Positions 38,104-47,899 of a DNA stretch of 64,000 nucleotides are shown in pieces. The first letter of the stretch is position 1. Each line of letters begins with the position of its first letter. The notes below the pieces were generated by a model. It searched no databases and was not told the origin of the DNA. It saw only the letters and a program-made list of their open reading frames with translations. A program made the position numbers and the translations under genes. Source of the DNA: Aestuariivirga litoralis (lineage in GTDB: Bacteria; Pseudomonadota; Alphaproteobacteria; Rhizobiales; Aestuariivirgaceae); assembly GCF_015714715.1 (NCBI RefSeq), contig NZ_WAHS01000001.1:124001-188000 (forward strand), in the 5' to 3' direction.

Positions 38104-38844
38104 ATGAAGGGCCGGCGCGTTCTCATCACAGGTGCTGGCCGCGGTTTGGGTGCGGCCTTTGCCATCGTGCTGGCTGATCTTGGCGCTGAAGTCGTTCTCT
38201 CCGGCCGCGACACCGCAAAGCTTGCCACAGTGGCAGATGCGATTGCAGCGCACACCGGTACCCGGCCCGAATGCGTGGCGCTTGATCTTGCCAATCACAA
38301 AGCCATTTCCGCACTGACTGCGTCGTGGCGGCACGACAAGCGTCCGCTGGATATTCTCATCAATAATGCTTCGCTGTGGCTATCCGGGCCGTTCGATGGT
38401 GAGGATGAAGAGTTGCTGGCCCTCATCGGCGCCAATGTCTCTGGCACCATGTTGCTCACCAAGGGGCTTCTGCCGTTGATGCAGCAATCGGCGCATGGCG
38501 ATCTCGTCAACATCATTTCGGTGAGCGGCATCGGTCAGGCAGCGCAACAGAATGCTTCCGTGGCCTTCATGGCCAGCAAGGCAGCGCAGGCCGGGTTTAC
38601 CGATGCGTTGCGACAGGAATTGCGCGGCACGAATGTGCGGGTTACGGCGGTGTATCCGCCCAACCTGGAAGATATTTCGCCGCTCGATGCCGCGTGGAAC
38701 ACCCCCAAGGATAACTCGGCCTGGGTCAACAACCGGGATGTCGTTGACCAGACGCTTTTCGCGTTGCAAAGAGGCCGCCACGTTTCATTCCAATCCATCC
38801 TGCTTGAGGCCGCTACGGCCAATCTCCATTTTCACAAGGACTGA
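38104..38844 (+). CDS. SDR-family protein with Phe in place of the catalytic Tyr
   Basis: A 246-residue Rossmann SDR. The cofactor loop ITGAGRGLGAAFAIVLADLG, NNAS and the Ser in IISVSGIG are intact. The active-site YxxxK reads FMASK, so the general-acid tyrosine is phenylalanine (codon TTC in the segment 38560-38580). Activity as a dehydrogenase is therefore doubtful. GTG 38098 is an alternative start. It lies 7 bp after the MFS stop and 3 bp before the next SDR gene. Confidence 0.85.
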   Translation: MKGRRVLITGAGRGLGAAFAIVLADLGAEVVLSGRDTAKLATVADAIAAHTGTRPECVALDLANHKAISALTASWRHDKRPLDILINNASLWLSGPFDGEDEELLALIGANVSGTMLLTKGLLPLMQQSAHGDLVNIISVSGIGQAAQQNASVAFMASKAAQAGFTDALRQELRGTNVRVTAVYPPNLEDISPLDAAWNTPKDNSAWVNNRDVVDQTLFALQRGRHVSFQSILLEAATANLHFHKD

Positions 38845-38847
38845 CCC

Positions 38848-39621
38848 ATGAAGTTGAAAGATAGAGTTGCCATCGTCACCGGCGCATCGCGCGGCATTGG
38901 CCTGGCGATTGCAGAAGAATTCGTGAAGCAAGGTGCCAAGGTTGTGATGGCCGACGTGCTTGACAAGGAAGGCGAGGCGGAAGCGAAGAAGCTGAACGCC
39001 ACCTACCAACATTGCGATGTTTCGAAATCATCCGAGGTGAAGGCGCTGGTTGCGGCCACGCTGAAGCAGCATGGTGCAATCGACATCCTCGTCAACAATG
39101 CGGCGATTTCGATTGTCGGAGAATTCCTCGAGATCACCGAAGAACAATTCGACCAGGTGATTGGCATCAACTTGAAGGGTTCATTCTTGCTGAGCCAAGC
39201 GTGTGGCCGTGAGATGGTGAAGCAGGTGGCGGCGGGCCGCAAGGCGGGTGCCATCGTCAACATGTCGTCGGTCAATGATACGCTTGCGATCCCGGCGATT
39301 GCGCCTTACACGATGTCAAAAGGTGGCGTGCGCCAGCTCACCAAGGTTTCGGCACTCGCACTCGCGCCGCATGGTATCCGCGTCAATGCTATCGGCCCCG
39401 GCTCGATCATGACCGACATGCTGAAGGGCGTGGCCAATGACAAGGTGGCGATGAACCGCATTCTCTCGCGCACGCCGCTGGGCCGCCCGGGTGAAGCCTC
39501 GGAAATCGCCACCATCGCGTCCTTCCTTGCCTCGGAAGAGGCCAGCTATATTTCTGGCCAGGTGATCTATGCCGATGGCGCGCGCATGCCGCTGAATTAT
39601 GTGGTGCCGGTGAAGGAATAA
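38848..39621 (+). CDS. SDR-family oxidoreductase, canonical
   Basis: A 257-residue dehydrogenase with TGASRGIGLAIAEEF cofactor loop, NNAA, Ser in VNMSSVND, catalytic APYTMSKGGV (Tyr and Lys present) and C-terminal YISGQVIYADGARMPLNY. Related to sugar/polyol dehydrogenases and 3-oxoacyl-ACP-reductase-like enzymes. Last gene of the DeoR operon; the operon suggests a sugar alcohol or aldose substrate. Confidence 0.9.
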   Translation: MKLKDRVAIVTGASRGIGLAIAEEFVKQGAKVVMADVLDKEGEAEAKKLNATYQHCDVSKSSEVKALVAATLKQHGAIDILVNNAAISIVGEFLEITEEQFDQVIGINLKGSFLLSQACGREMVKQVAAGRKAGAIVNMSSVNDTLAIPAIAPYTMSKGGVRQLTKVSALALAPHGIRVNAIGPGSIMTDMLKGVANDKVAMNRILSRTPLGRPGEASEIATIASFLASEEASYISGQVIYADGARMPLNYVVPVKE

Positions 39622-39628
39622 CTCTCGC

Positions 39629-41032
39629 TTAGAAAATCACACCCACTGCGATGATGGCTGCCGGGATGACCAGCAGCCATTTTTGCAATTGCGTGTAAGG
39701 CGTATCAATCTTCAGCAGGCGCGCCGTGATGAGAGTGACAATCGCCAAACAGCACAGGGCGATGGCTGGATAGGCGTAGCGGAAGTGCGAGTTGATATTG
39801 AACAGCAGATATGTGGTGAGATAGAGCAGTGACGCAGTGGCCATTGCATTTGCGGCACGTTTGAATCTGTCATGCATATCAGACGTCATGATGAAGACCG
39901 CCAGATTCAGTGACAGCCAGAAATAGGGCATGTACCAGATCGCTGTGGGCGCTCCGTAATAAAGGCTCCTCAGTGCCTTGTAGGCCGGGGCATCAGGTAT
40001 CACCTTGTCGCCTGAATAGCCGGGCAGATATTGCCAACTGCCCCAGGGCGCCCAAGGCTCTCCGATAAAATTCATGAAGTAGTTGAAGTTTGCGAGGCGA
40101 TGTTCCGCATAAAGCAGGGGGCGTTGCGCGATGGCTCGGATCCAGGCGCCTGGCAAGGCGTCATTGTCCACTTGGGCTGTCACGAAAGAGCACTTGCCCC
40201 ACGGCGCATAGGCATCCCACTGTTTTTCACTGTAACAGTTTTCCAGAATTTGACGGATTTCCAGATCGGTCCAATTTCCGGGTATCCGGTTGCTCCGAGA
40301 GCGATTTGAGATACCGGCCAAGTCATAAATCATCAGCTGGCGCGAGGAATGGTCATTCGAAGCGCGGATGATGCCGCGATTCAAGACGGGGGCAAAGCCA
40401 ATTAGCAGCAGAGTGAGGCCGATGGCGACAATGGGCTGCCAAGAGATCAGACGATTCCACCGGCCGAGCGCCAGCATGATCAAAGGTGCCGTCAAGAACG
40501 GCGCGTTGTGGCGCAGGAAGGTGGCGTAGAAAAGCAGAACGCCGATCATCACGCCGCGCTTTCGAGATAAAGTGATGCTGCGGAATTGGGCGTCAAGGAT
40601 CAGCGCACAAGCCAGCATGGCGGAACCTGCCACGCCCACATCCGTCAACACGATACCAAGTGCCGGAAATGAAAACGGTGCGAATCCTAGCGTCAGCAAT
40701 ACCAGCGTGGCCAGGCGTCTCTGTGGCCAGTGCTGCAAGACAAGATAGAAGGCGAGCCAATACATCGCAAGGTTGGTGATGTAGAGAACATTGGCGGTGC
40801 GCAGAAGCACGATCTGCAATTCCCAGAATAGCGCCATGATCGGCGGATGCAGGTCACCAAAGGAACCGTGCAGGGCGTTCAGATATTCCCACCAGACGTC
40901 CCGGTACACCTGGCCGGGGTAATAGATCGCGGCCTGCAAGACAAAACCGGCGAAACCGATGATCGATAGAATGTTAAGCGGGACGTATTCTCGCACCACG
41001 TCCAGGCTTTTCCTCAACGCTGCGCCGCTCAA
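39629..41032 (-). CDS. Polytopic GT-C-like membrane protein (paralogue C)
   Basis: A 467-residue membrane protein with about 10-12 helices. The first outside loop carries acidic and His residues (YRDVWWEYLNAL, GDLHPPIMALFW) placed as in GT-C glycosyltransferases (Asp/Glu, then HPP). RHNAPFLTAP occurs mid-protein. It is a diverged homologue of the two upstream genes at 41029 and 42950. N-terminus MSGAALRKSLD is nearly repeated at the start of the GT2 remnant at 42953. Overlaps the preceding gene by 4 bp. Likely transfers sugars from a lipid carrier; acceptor unknown. Confidence 0.7.
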   Translation of the reverse strand: MSGAALRKSLDVVREYVPLNILSIIGFAGFVLQAAIYYPGQVYRDVWWEYLNALHGSFGDLHPPIMALFWELQIVLLRTANVLYITNLAMYWLAFYLVLQHWPQRRLATLVLLTLGFAPFSFPALGIVLTDVGVAGSAMLACALILDAQFRSITLSRKRGVMIGVLLFYATFLRHNAPFLTAPLIMLALGRWNRLISWQPIVAIGLTLLLIGFAPVLNRGIIRASNDHSSRQLMIYDLAGISNRSRSNRIPGNWTDLEIRQILENCYSEKQWDAYAPWGKCSFVTAQVDNDALPGAWIRAIAQRPLLYAEHRLANFNYFMNFIGEPWAPWGSWQYLPGYSGDKVIPDAPAYKALRSLYYGAPTAIWYMPYFWLSLNLAVFIMTSDMHDRFKRAANAMATASLLYLTTYLLFNINSHFRYAYPAIALCCLAIVTLITARLLKIDTPYTQLQKWLLVIPAAIIAVGVIF

Positions 41033-42423
41033 AATATCACGCCTATTGTGATGAGGGTTGCCGGGATCGCCAGCAGTCCTTTTTGCAACCGCGTGTAGGG
41101 CGTGGCGGTCCCTTTAAGATGCGCAGCGATGAGGATCACAAAACCGCTGCAGCAAAGTACGATGGCCGGGAAGGCATAGCGAAAATCGCTGGCGACACCG
41201 AAAGGCAGAAAGCTCAGCAGATAAGTTAGCGATGCAATAGAAATGCAATTCACCACCTGCCTGGATTTATCGGTCATTGGCGTCGTCAGTATGAATTGGG
41301 CGAGCAGGAGTGAAAACCAAAAATAGGGCATGAAGAAAATGTAGCTGTGCATGCTCTTCAAAATGCCGGCGATGGCGCTGTATAGGGGCGCTGGATTGGG
41401 AGGCTTGTCGGTGACGTAACCCGGCACCTGTTGTTCATAATAGAGATAGCCCCATTGCGGACCGATGAACCGCATGAAGTTGTTAAAAGAGCCGAACCGG
41501 TGATAGGCATAGGCAAATGGATGAGAGACAATTGCGCTCAGCCAGACCTGGTTGAGGTTTGAAACATCGAGTTTTTCCCAAACGTAGGGACAAGCATTGA
41601 ACCGGTAATTGTTCCAATCCTTCGTTTCGTAACAAGAATTCAGGATCTTGTTATTTTCGTCTTCAGTCCATGTTCCAGGCAGAAGATTGATCTGGGTGAA
41701 GTGAGAAATTCCACCGAGATCATAAATCTTGAGAGATCTGTCTACGTGAGAATTCTCCGCACCCAATATCTGGCGATTCATGAATGGCGTGATGCCAATG
41801 ATGAATGCGCAGAGAGCAAGTGCTGCGAGCGGTTGCCATGAAAGCATCCTGTTCCATTTGCTGAAAGCCAGCAGGATGAAAGGGGCCGTCAGGAAGGCTG
41901 CGTTGTGGCGCACGAAGGTGGCGTAAAAAAGCAACAGCGCAATCATCAGGCCGCGCCGGAATGAAATGGTTTTGCCGTTGAAACGCGCATCCATAATCAA
42001 TCCGCAAGCAATCATTGCGCACACCCCAAGGCCTATGTCTTTCCAGACATTGCCAAGAAACTGCGCTGTAAAGGGTGCGAACCCCAAAGCCAATTGAGCC
42101 AGCACGGTCCACCAGCGGGCAGGCCATTGCCGGAACAGGATGTGCAGCCCCAGCCAATAGGCCCCAATCTGCAAGGCGAAAAACAGGTTGGCTGTGCCGA
42201 ACAGTATGACCTGCAGCCGCCAGAACAGCGTCATGATCGGCGGATGCCAATCGTCATAGTGGCCGGTCTGGGTTTCGTAAAACTGCTGGAATGAATCGAA
42301 ATAGATGAAGCCAGGATAATAGAGCGCTGCCTGCAGCAGAACGCCAATCACCGCGGTCACTCTGAGGATTTCCTGCCAGTCACGCTCTGAAAGCCTCCTG
42401 GTGCCCGCGAAGGTGCCGATCAT
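41029..42423 (-). CDS. Polytopic GT-C-like membrane protein (paralogue B)
   Basis: A 464-residue protein nearly identical over most of its length to the product of the gene at 42950. ERDWQEILRVTAVIGVLLQA begins the shared part; loop 1 reads IYFDSFQQFYETQTGHYDDW then HPP. Differences are scattered single residues plus a different N-terminus (MIGTFAGTRRLS). Overlaps its neighbours by 4 bp at both ends, so it is in one transcript with them. Function as for paralogue C is inferred from topology only. Confidence 0.72.
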   Translation of the reverse strand: MIGTFAGTRRLSERDWQEILRVTAVIGVLLQAALYYPGFIYFDSFQQFYETQTGHYDDWHPPIMTLFWRLQVILFGTANLFFALQIGAYWLGLHILFRQWPARWWTVLAQLALGFAPFTAQFLGNVWKDIGLGVCAMIACGLIMDARFNGKTISFRRGLMIALLLFYATFVRHNAAFLTAPFILLAFSKWNRMLSWQPLAALALCAFIIGITPFMNRQILGAENSHVDRSLKIYDLGGISHFTQINLLPGTWTEDENNKILNSCYETKDWNNYRFNACPYVWEKLDVSNLNQVWLSAIVSHPFAYAYHRFGSFNNFMRFIGPQWGYLYYEQQVPGYVTDKPPNPAPLYSAIAGILKSMHSYIFFMPYFWFSLLLAQFILTTPMTDKSRQVVNCISIASLTYLLSFLPFGVASDFRYAFPAIVLCCSGFVILIAAHLKGTATPYTRLQKGLLAIPATLITIGVIF

Positions 42424-42953
42424 ACCGTCGTGGCTTTCTGGCTGGGATGGGGGATGGAAAGGTAAACCAACCGTTTGGCCTCATAGCGCTCGAGCTTCAC
42501 ATGATCGAGGATGAGCGCGCAGGCCAGAAGCAACAAGGCGCAGATCATCAGCGTGGCAGCGAGAACTGCGGTTGGAAGGCGCGGCACCAAACCGATCTTC
42601 AGGAACTCTAATGCGACGGGTATGCCAAGCAAAAGTGCTATCAAGGCACAAAGGCCGGCGCAATATGAATAAAACTGCAGCGGTTTTTCAGTGATGACGG
42701 ACCGCGCAATCATGAACAGGATGCGCCTGCCATCGCGCCAGGTAGAGAGCTTGCTTTGTGAATTTTCGAGCCGCGTTCCATAATGCGTTTCTATTTCGTC
42801 GCAAGGCATTCTGAGCCCGATTGCGTGAATCGCAAGCTCGATTTCGAAATTTCGGGCGATGGGGGGAATGATTTCGCGAAACGCCTGGAGAAAGCCCGGT
42901 AGCCGGAAAACACGCGCCGCATCCAGGGGTTTTCTGAATGCCGCGCCACTCAA
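42420..42953 (-). pseudogene. Truncated GT2 glycosyltransferase remnant fused to a foreign N-terminus
   Basis: A 177-residue reading frame. From about residue 18 it matches the end of a polyprenyl-phosphate-type GT2 enzyme: FEIELAIHAIGLRMPCDEIE, YGTRLENSQSKLSTWRDGRR, then two C-terminal transmembrane helices. The nucleotide-sugar-binding part (first ~170 residues, with the DxD) is missing. Instead it starts MSGAAFRKPLDAAR, almost the start of the gene at 41032. It overlaps both neighbours by 4 bp (ATGA). Most likely a recombination by-product of the tandem duplication, still translated but without catalytic core. Confidence 0.7.
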
Positions 42954-44338
42954 AAAATTACGCCTATCATGATGATGGTTGCGGGGATCACCAGCAGCCC
43001 TTTTTGCAACCGCGTGTAGGGCGTGGCGGTCCCTTTAAGATGCGCAGCGATGAGGATCACAAAACCACTGCAGCAAAGTACGATGGCCGGGAAGGCATAG
43101 CGGAAATTGGCGGCCACACCAAAAGGTAGAAAGCTCAGCAAATAGGCGAGCGATGCGACAGAAATGCAGTTCACAACCTGCCTCGATTTATCCGTCATTG
43201 GCGTTGTCAGTATGACTTGGGCGAGCAGGAGAGAAAACCAAAAATAGGGCATGAAAAAAATGTAGCTGTGCATGCTTTTCAAAACGCCGGCGATGGCGCT
43301 GTATAGGGGTGCTGGAACGGGGGGCTTGTCGGTGACGTAACCCGGCACCTGTTTTTCATAGTAGAGATAGCCCCATTGCGGGCCGATGAACCGCATGAAG
43401 TTGTTAAATGAGCCCAGCCGGTGATAGGCATAGGCAACCGGATGAGAGACAATCGCGCTCAGCCAGACATGGTTCAGGTTTGAAACATCGAGCTTCGCCC
43501 AAACAAAAGGACAAAAATTGAACCGGTAAGTGTTCCAATCTCGCGTTGTGTAACAAGAGTTCAGGATCTTGTTGTTTTCGTCTTCAGTCCACGTTCCAGG
43601 CAGAAGGTTGATCTGGGTGAATTGAGAAATTCCACCGAGGTCATAGATTTTCAGAGCCTTATCCAGGTGGGAGTTTTCTGCCCCCATGATCTGCCTGTTC
43701 ATAAATGGTGCGACGCCAATAAGGGCTGCGCAGAGAGCCAGTGCTGCGAGAGGCTGCCAAGAGAATATTCTGCTCCATTTGTTGAAGGCCAGCAGGATGA
43801 GCGGCGCCGTCAGGAAGGCTGAGTTGTGGCGCACGAATGTGCCGTAAAAAATCAACAGCGCGATTATCAATCCGCGCCGAAATGAAATGGCCTTGTCGTT
43901 GAAACGCGCATCCATAATCAATGCGCAAGCAATCATTGCGCACACCCCGAGGCCTATGTCTTTCCAGACATTGCCAAGAAACTGCGCTGTAAAGGGTGCG
44001 AACCCCAAAGCCAATTGAGCCAGCACGGTCCACCAGCGGGCAGGCCATTGCCGGAACAGGATGTGCAGCCCCAGCCAGTAAGCTGCAATCTGCAATGCAA
44101 AAAACAGATTGGCGGTGCCGAACACTATTTGCTGGAGGCGCCAGAACAGCGCCATGATGGGCGGATGCGCATCATCATAGTGGCCGGTCTGGGTTTCGTA
44201 GAACTGCTCAAATGAATCGAAATAGATGAAACCAGGATAATAGAGCGCTGCCTGAAGCAGAACGCCAATCACCGCGGTCACTCTGAGGATTTCCTGCCAG
44301 TCACGCTCATTTGGCGCGCTGAACGCTGCAAATTTCAT
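42950..44338 (-). CDS. Polytopic GT-C-like membrane protein (paralogue A)
   Basis: A 462-residue copy of paralogue B, with the same helices and loops (IYFDSFEQFYETQTGHYDDA, HPPIMALFWRLQ, WKDIGLGVCAMIACALIMD). ATG 44338 is taken because GGGGATGGA lies directly upstream; ATG 44344 is possible. First gene of the A-remnant-B-C chain. A perfect 11-bp inverted repeat lies just upstream (44353-44381). Confidence 0.72.
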   Translation of the reverse strand: MKFAAFSAPNERDWQEILRVTAVIGVLLQAALYYPGFIYFDSFEQFYETQTGHYDDAHPPIMALFWRLQQIVFGTANLFFALQIAAYWLGLHILFRQWPARWWTVLAQLALGFAPFTAQFLGNVWKDIGLGVCAMIACALIMDARFNDKAISFRRGLIIALLIFYGTFVRHNSAFLTAPLILLAFNKWSRIFSWQPLAALALCAALIGVAPFMNRQIMGAENSHLDKALKIYDLGGISQFTQINLLPGTWTEDENNKILNSCYTTRDWNTYRFNFCPFVWAKLDVSNLNHVWLSAIVSHPVAYAYHRLGSFNNFMRFIGPQWGYLYYEKQVPGYVTDKPPVPAPLYSAIAGVLKSMHSYIFFMPYFWFSLLLAQVILTTPMTDKSRQVVNCISVASLAYLLSFLPFGVAANFRYAFPAIVLCCSGFVILIAAHLKGTATPYTRLQKGLLVIPATIIMIGVIF

Positions 44339-44352
44339 TTCCATCCCCAATC

Positions 44353-44381
44353 GCTTGAGCGTGGTATTTGCACGCTCAAGC
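44353..44381. repeat. Perfect 11-bp inverted repeat before the GT-C operon
   Basis: GCTTGAGCGTG (44353-44363) and CACGCTCAAGC (44371-44381) around a 7-base loop. It lies between the stop of the upstream minus-strand gene (44423) and the first GT-C gene. No T-tract follows on the minus strand, so an operator, a processing site or a factor-dependent terminator are all possible. Confidence 0.6.
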
Positions 44382-44422
44382 CGGAGAGATCAACTCCGGG
44401 ATGCAGAACATCCGGTAAAAAC

Positions 44423-45871
44423 TCAGTTTTTCAGCTTGCTCATGTCCATGCCGTTCACGGTGATCTTGCCGTCTGGGGTGGCTTCGACGTCCCAGCCCAG
44501 GCTGCCGTCATTTTCTGTTTTGGCAAGGCCCTTGGCGACGATGGCAACCGCACCCATTTCCTGCAGCCCGGCTTCGGCGGGGGCGGCCTGCGCGGCCTTC
44601 ATCACATCATCAAGGCCCTTCATGGTGATATGCGCCTTGCCGGTGGGCTGGGCAGAGGGGCCGACCTGCATGGTGCCTTCAGCGGTGAGCGCATAGACAT
44701 CGTTGCTGATGCTGGATTTGGTCAACGTCACGTCAACCGCACCCTTGGGCATCAGCAGTTGCGCATTCTTGTCTTCGGCTTCCTTCGAAACCGCCGGGTC
44801 CTTGGAGAAATCGGCTGAGTCGATTTCGGCCTTCAGGAATGATTCAAGATCATAGCCAGACATGGCCACGCCGAGGCTGACATTCTTGGAGACCAGCGAT
44901 TGTGCCCAGGCGGGCACCAGGCCGGGCGGCAATTCGATGCCTTCGAAATTGATGCTCTCTTCCAGGCGGCCATCCTTCACTGCACCATTCGCCTTCACGC
45001 CGATGGTGGTTTTAGCCGCCTTGAAATGGCCCACGCTGGTTTCAGCCTCAATGCCGTTAATGGTGGCACTGCCTTCGCCACTGGTGAAGACGGGCAGCAA
45101 ATTGCGCAGAACGGATTTCAAATCATCCTGGGCATTGGCCATGGCCTTGTCATCCGGGTGTGCGGCCACGAATTTGAAAAACTGCGCGATGGCAGTGGTC
45201 GTCGTGCCGTTCACGGCGCCCTCGGCATTGATGCTTGCCATTTTCACATTGAGATGGAAGGGCGCTGACCCGTCGCCGCCAGCCACATCCTGAGTGAATT
45301 CGCCGGGACCGAAGACTTCGGTGAATTTCACATCCACACCGCCAGCGGAATTGGCCGTGCCTGTGCCCTTGACGTCAACCGAGTCAAACTTGCCGCTGGC
45401 CTTGATGTCCATGCCTTTCTCGTCCTTGATGGTTTCATCAAAGGTGAGATTGGCGACCTTGGCGTCGAGCGTGGTGAAGGCGGCAAGGGATTCATCAAAC
45501 TCGCCATTCAATGTGTAGCTCTCGGCCTTTTCGGTGATTTCAAACTGGCCTTTGAATTGGGCGCTGAAAGCGAGCGGGCCTTCATGGGAGACTTTCCATT
45601 TGCCCTCACCTGCGGGCGTCAACATGAAATCAATTGGCGAGATCACCACATCCTTGCTGTCGGGCGATTTGGCGAGGATGCCGGTCGCATCAATCACCAC
45701 TTTGAAGCCATCACCTTCCGGGGTGATCGCCACGGCGTCGGCCGAGGCGCCAAGATAGGCACCCAGGCTGGCTTTCAGTTTTGCGGCGTCATCGGCTGTG
45801 GTTGCGCCGAAAGCCGGTCCGCACAATGCAACGGCCAAAAGTGTCGAAACGGCAAGATTGGTTTTGCGCAT
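44423..45871 (-). CDS. Periplasmic protein of unknown function, rhizobial type
   Basis: A 482-residue protein with signal peptide (LAVSTLLAVALCGPAFGATT). The mature protein is a series of beta-rich repeats with LTPAGEGKWKVSHEGPLAFS, GVKANGAVKDGRLEESINFE and GKITVNGMDMSKL, evenly acidic, with no cysteines. It looks like the DUF2125/DUF945-like class of long periplasmic proteins, but I cannot assign it firmly. ATG 45871. Single gene, read towards the GT-C operon. Confidence 0.65.
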   Translation of the reverse strand: MRKTNLAVSTLLAVALCGPAFGATTADDAAKLKASLGAYLGASADAVAITPEGDGFKVVIDATGILAKSPDSKDVVISPIDFMLTPAGEGKWKVSHEGPLAFSAQFKGQFEITEKAESYTLNGEFDESLAAFTTLDAKVANLTFDETIKDEKGMDIKASGKFDSVDVKGTGTANSAGGVDVKFTEVFGPGEFTQDVAGGDGSAPFHLNVKMASINAEGAVNGTTTTAIAQFFKFVAAHPDDKAMANAQDDLKSVLRNLLPVFTSGEGSATINGIEAETSVGHFKAAKTTIGVKANGAVKDGRLEESINFEGIELPPGLVPAWAQSLVSKNVSLGVAMSGYDLESFLKAEIDSADFSKDPAVSKEAEDKNAQLLMPKGAVDVTLTKSSISNDVYALTAEGTMQVGPSAQPTGKAHITMKGLDDVMKAAQAAPAEAGLQEMGAVAIVAKGLAKTENDGSLGWDVEATPDGKITVNGMDMSKLKN

Positions 45872-45939
45872 GATATGCCTCAATGTTGGTGATGATGGTT
45901 CGCTCCACTCTAACCAACAGGAGGCATGCTGAGAAGGTT

Positions 45940-45968
45940 AAAAAAGAGCCGGGTTTTACCCGGCTCTC
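45940..45968 (-). terminator. Intrinsic terminator
   Basis: Minus strand GAGCCGGG-TAAAA-CCCGGCTC followed by six T (stem 45946-45966), about 20 bp after the stop of the Gly/Ser-rich protein gene. Confidence 0.88.
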
Positions 45969-45989
45969 GGTTGTGTGGTCACGCTGCCT

Positions 45990-46346
45990 TTATCTGCCCC
46001 TGCGGCGCCGTTGATGAACGACCTGGGTGCTGCTTTGTGGCGCCACGCCAGGAGGCACGTCGTCACCGGACTCATTTTCGGTTTCCTGCTCGTTTTCGTG
46101 CTCATTTTCGTTTTGGTCATGCTCGCTGTCATCATGCTGCGAGCCAGAATTGCTGCTGCCGGATCCAGAATTTCCACCATCTGAACCAGAGTTTCCACCG
46201 CCTGAACCAGAATTTCCACCACCTGATCCGCCGCCGGAATTGCCGTGATCCGCAAAAGCAGAGGTGGTGATGGTAGCAGCACCAAGGCCAATGGCAGCAA
46301 GGCGCTGCAACAGCAGGCGACGTGTGGGGGATGTTTCAACTTTCAT
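45990..46346 (-). CDS. Small exported Gly/Ser/Asn-repeat protein with acidic and poly-Arg segments
   Basis: A 118-residue protein. The N-terminus SPTRRLLLQRLAAIGLGAA has a twin-arginine look before a hydrophobic stretch ending SAFA (cleavage about residue 32). The mature part is GGNSGSGG repeats (residues 37-70), then a strongly acidic Glu/Asn/His block (about 72-95), then a basic end QRRRRGR. The start has AGGAGAG upstream, which favours this strand over longer open frames on the plus strand. No family recognised; charge layout suggests an envelope or spore-coat-like structural role, a guess. Confidence 0.55.
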   Translation of the reverse strand: MKVETSPTRRLLLQRLAAIGLGAATITTSAFADHGNSGGGSGGGNSGSGGGNSGSDGGNSGSGSSNSGSQHDDSEHDQNENEHENEQETENESGDDVPPGVAPQSSTQVVHQRRRRGR

Positions 46347-46554
46347 TTAATCTCTCCTGATTTAAGTTTTTAGTTTCCCCAATCACGCGCGGCGCATTTC
46401 GTCAGCGGTTTGTCAACCTCAGAACAGAACACACGCGGGCTTGCCTTGCTTACGCGTTGGCTGGCGGCCTATTCCAACGCCCTGCAATTTCTCTCATGTC
46501 CACAGCCGATCTGCCGCACTTGCCTCACCCGGCAATTGCTGTAAGACCTTGGCA

Positions 46555-46583
46555 CGGCCCCGGCAGTTTCTGCCTGGGGCCGT
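46555..46583 (+). promoter_or_regulatory. Stable hairpin in the purA leader
   Basis: CGGCCCCGGCAG-TTT-CTGCCTGGGGCCG forms a near-perfect GC-rich stem (one bulged T) followed by TTCTC, 23 bp before the purA start codon. It could attenuate purA or terminate upstream transcription; the T-run is short. The rest of 46347-46554 shows no gene I can support. Confidence 0.45.
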
Positions 46584-46606
46584 TCTCATGTGTGCAGGAA
46601 TTTGAA

Positions 46607-47895
<1,289 letters not shown>

Positions 47896-47899
<4 letters not shown>

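Noticed and set aside
45926-46270. Plus-strand frames with His/Asn or Pro/Glu repeats over the Gly/Ser-rich gene
   Set aside because: They are other-frame readings of the same repeated DNA. The minus-strand frame has a signal peptide, AGGAGAG site and its own terminator.
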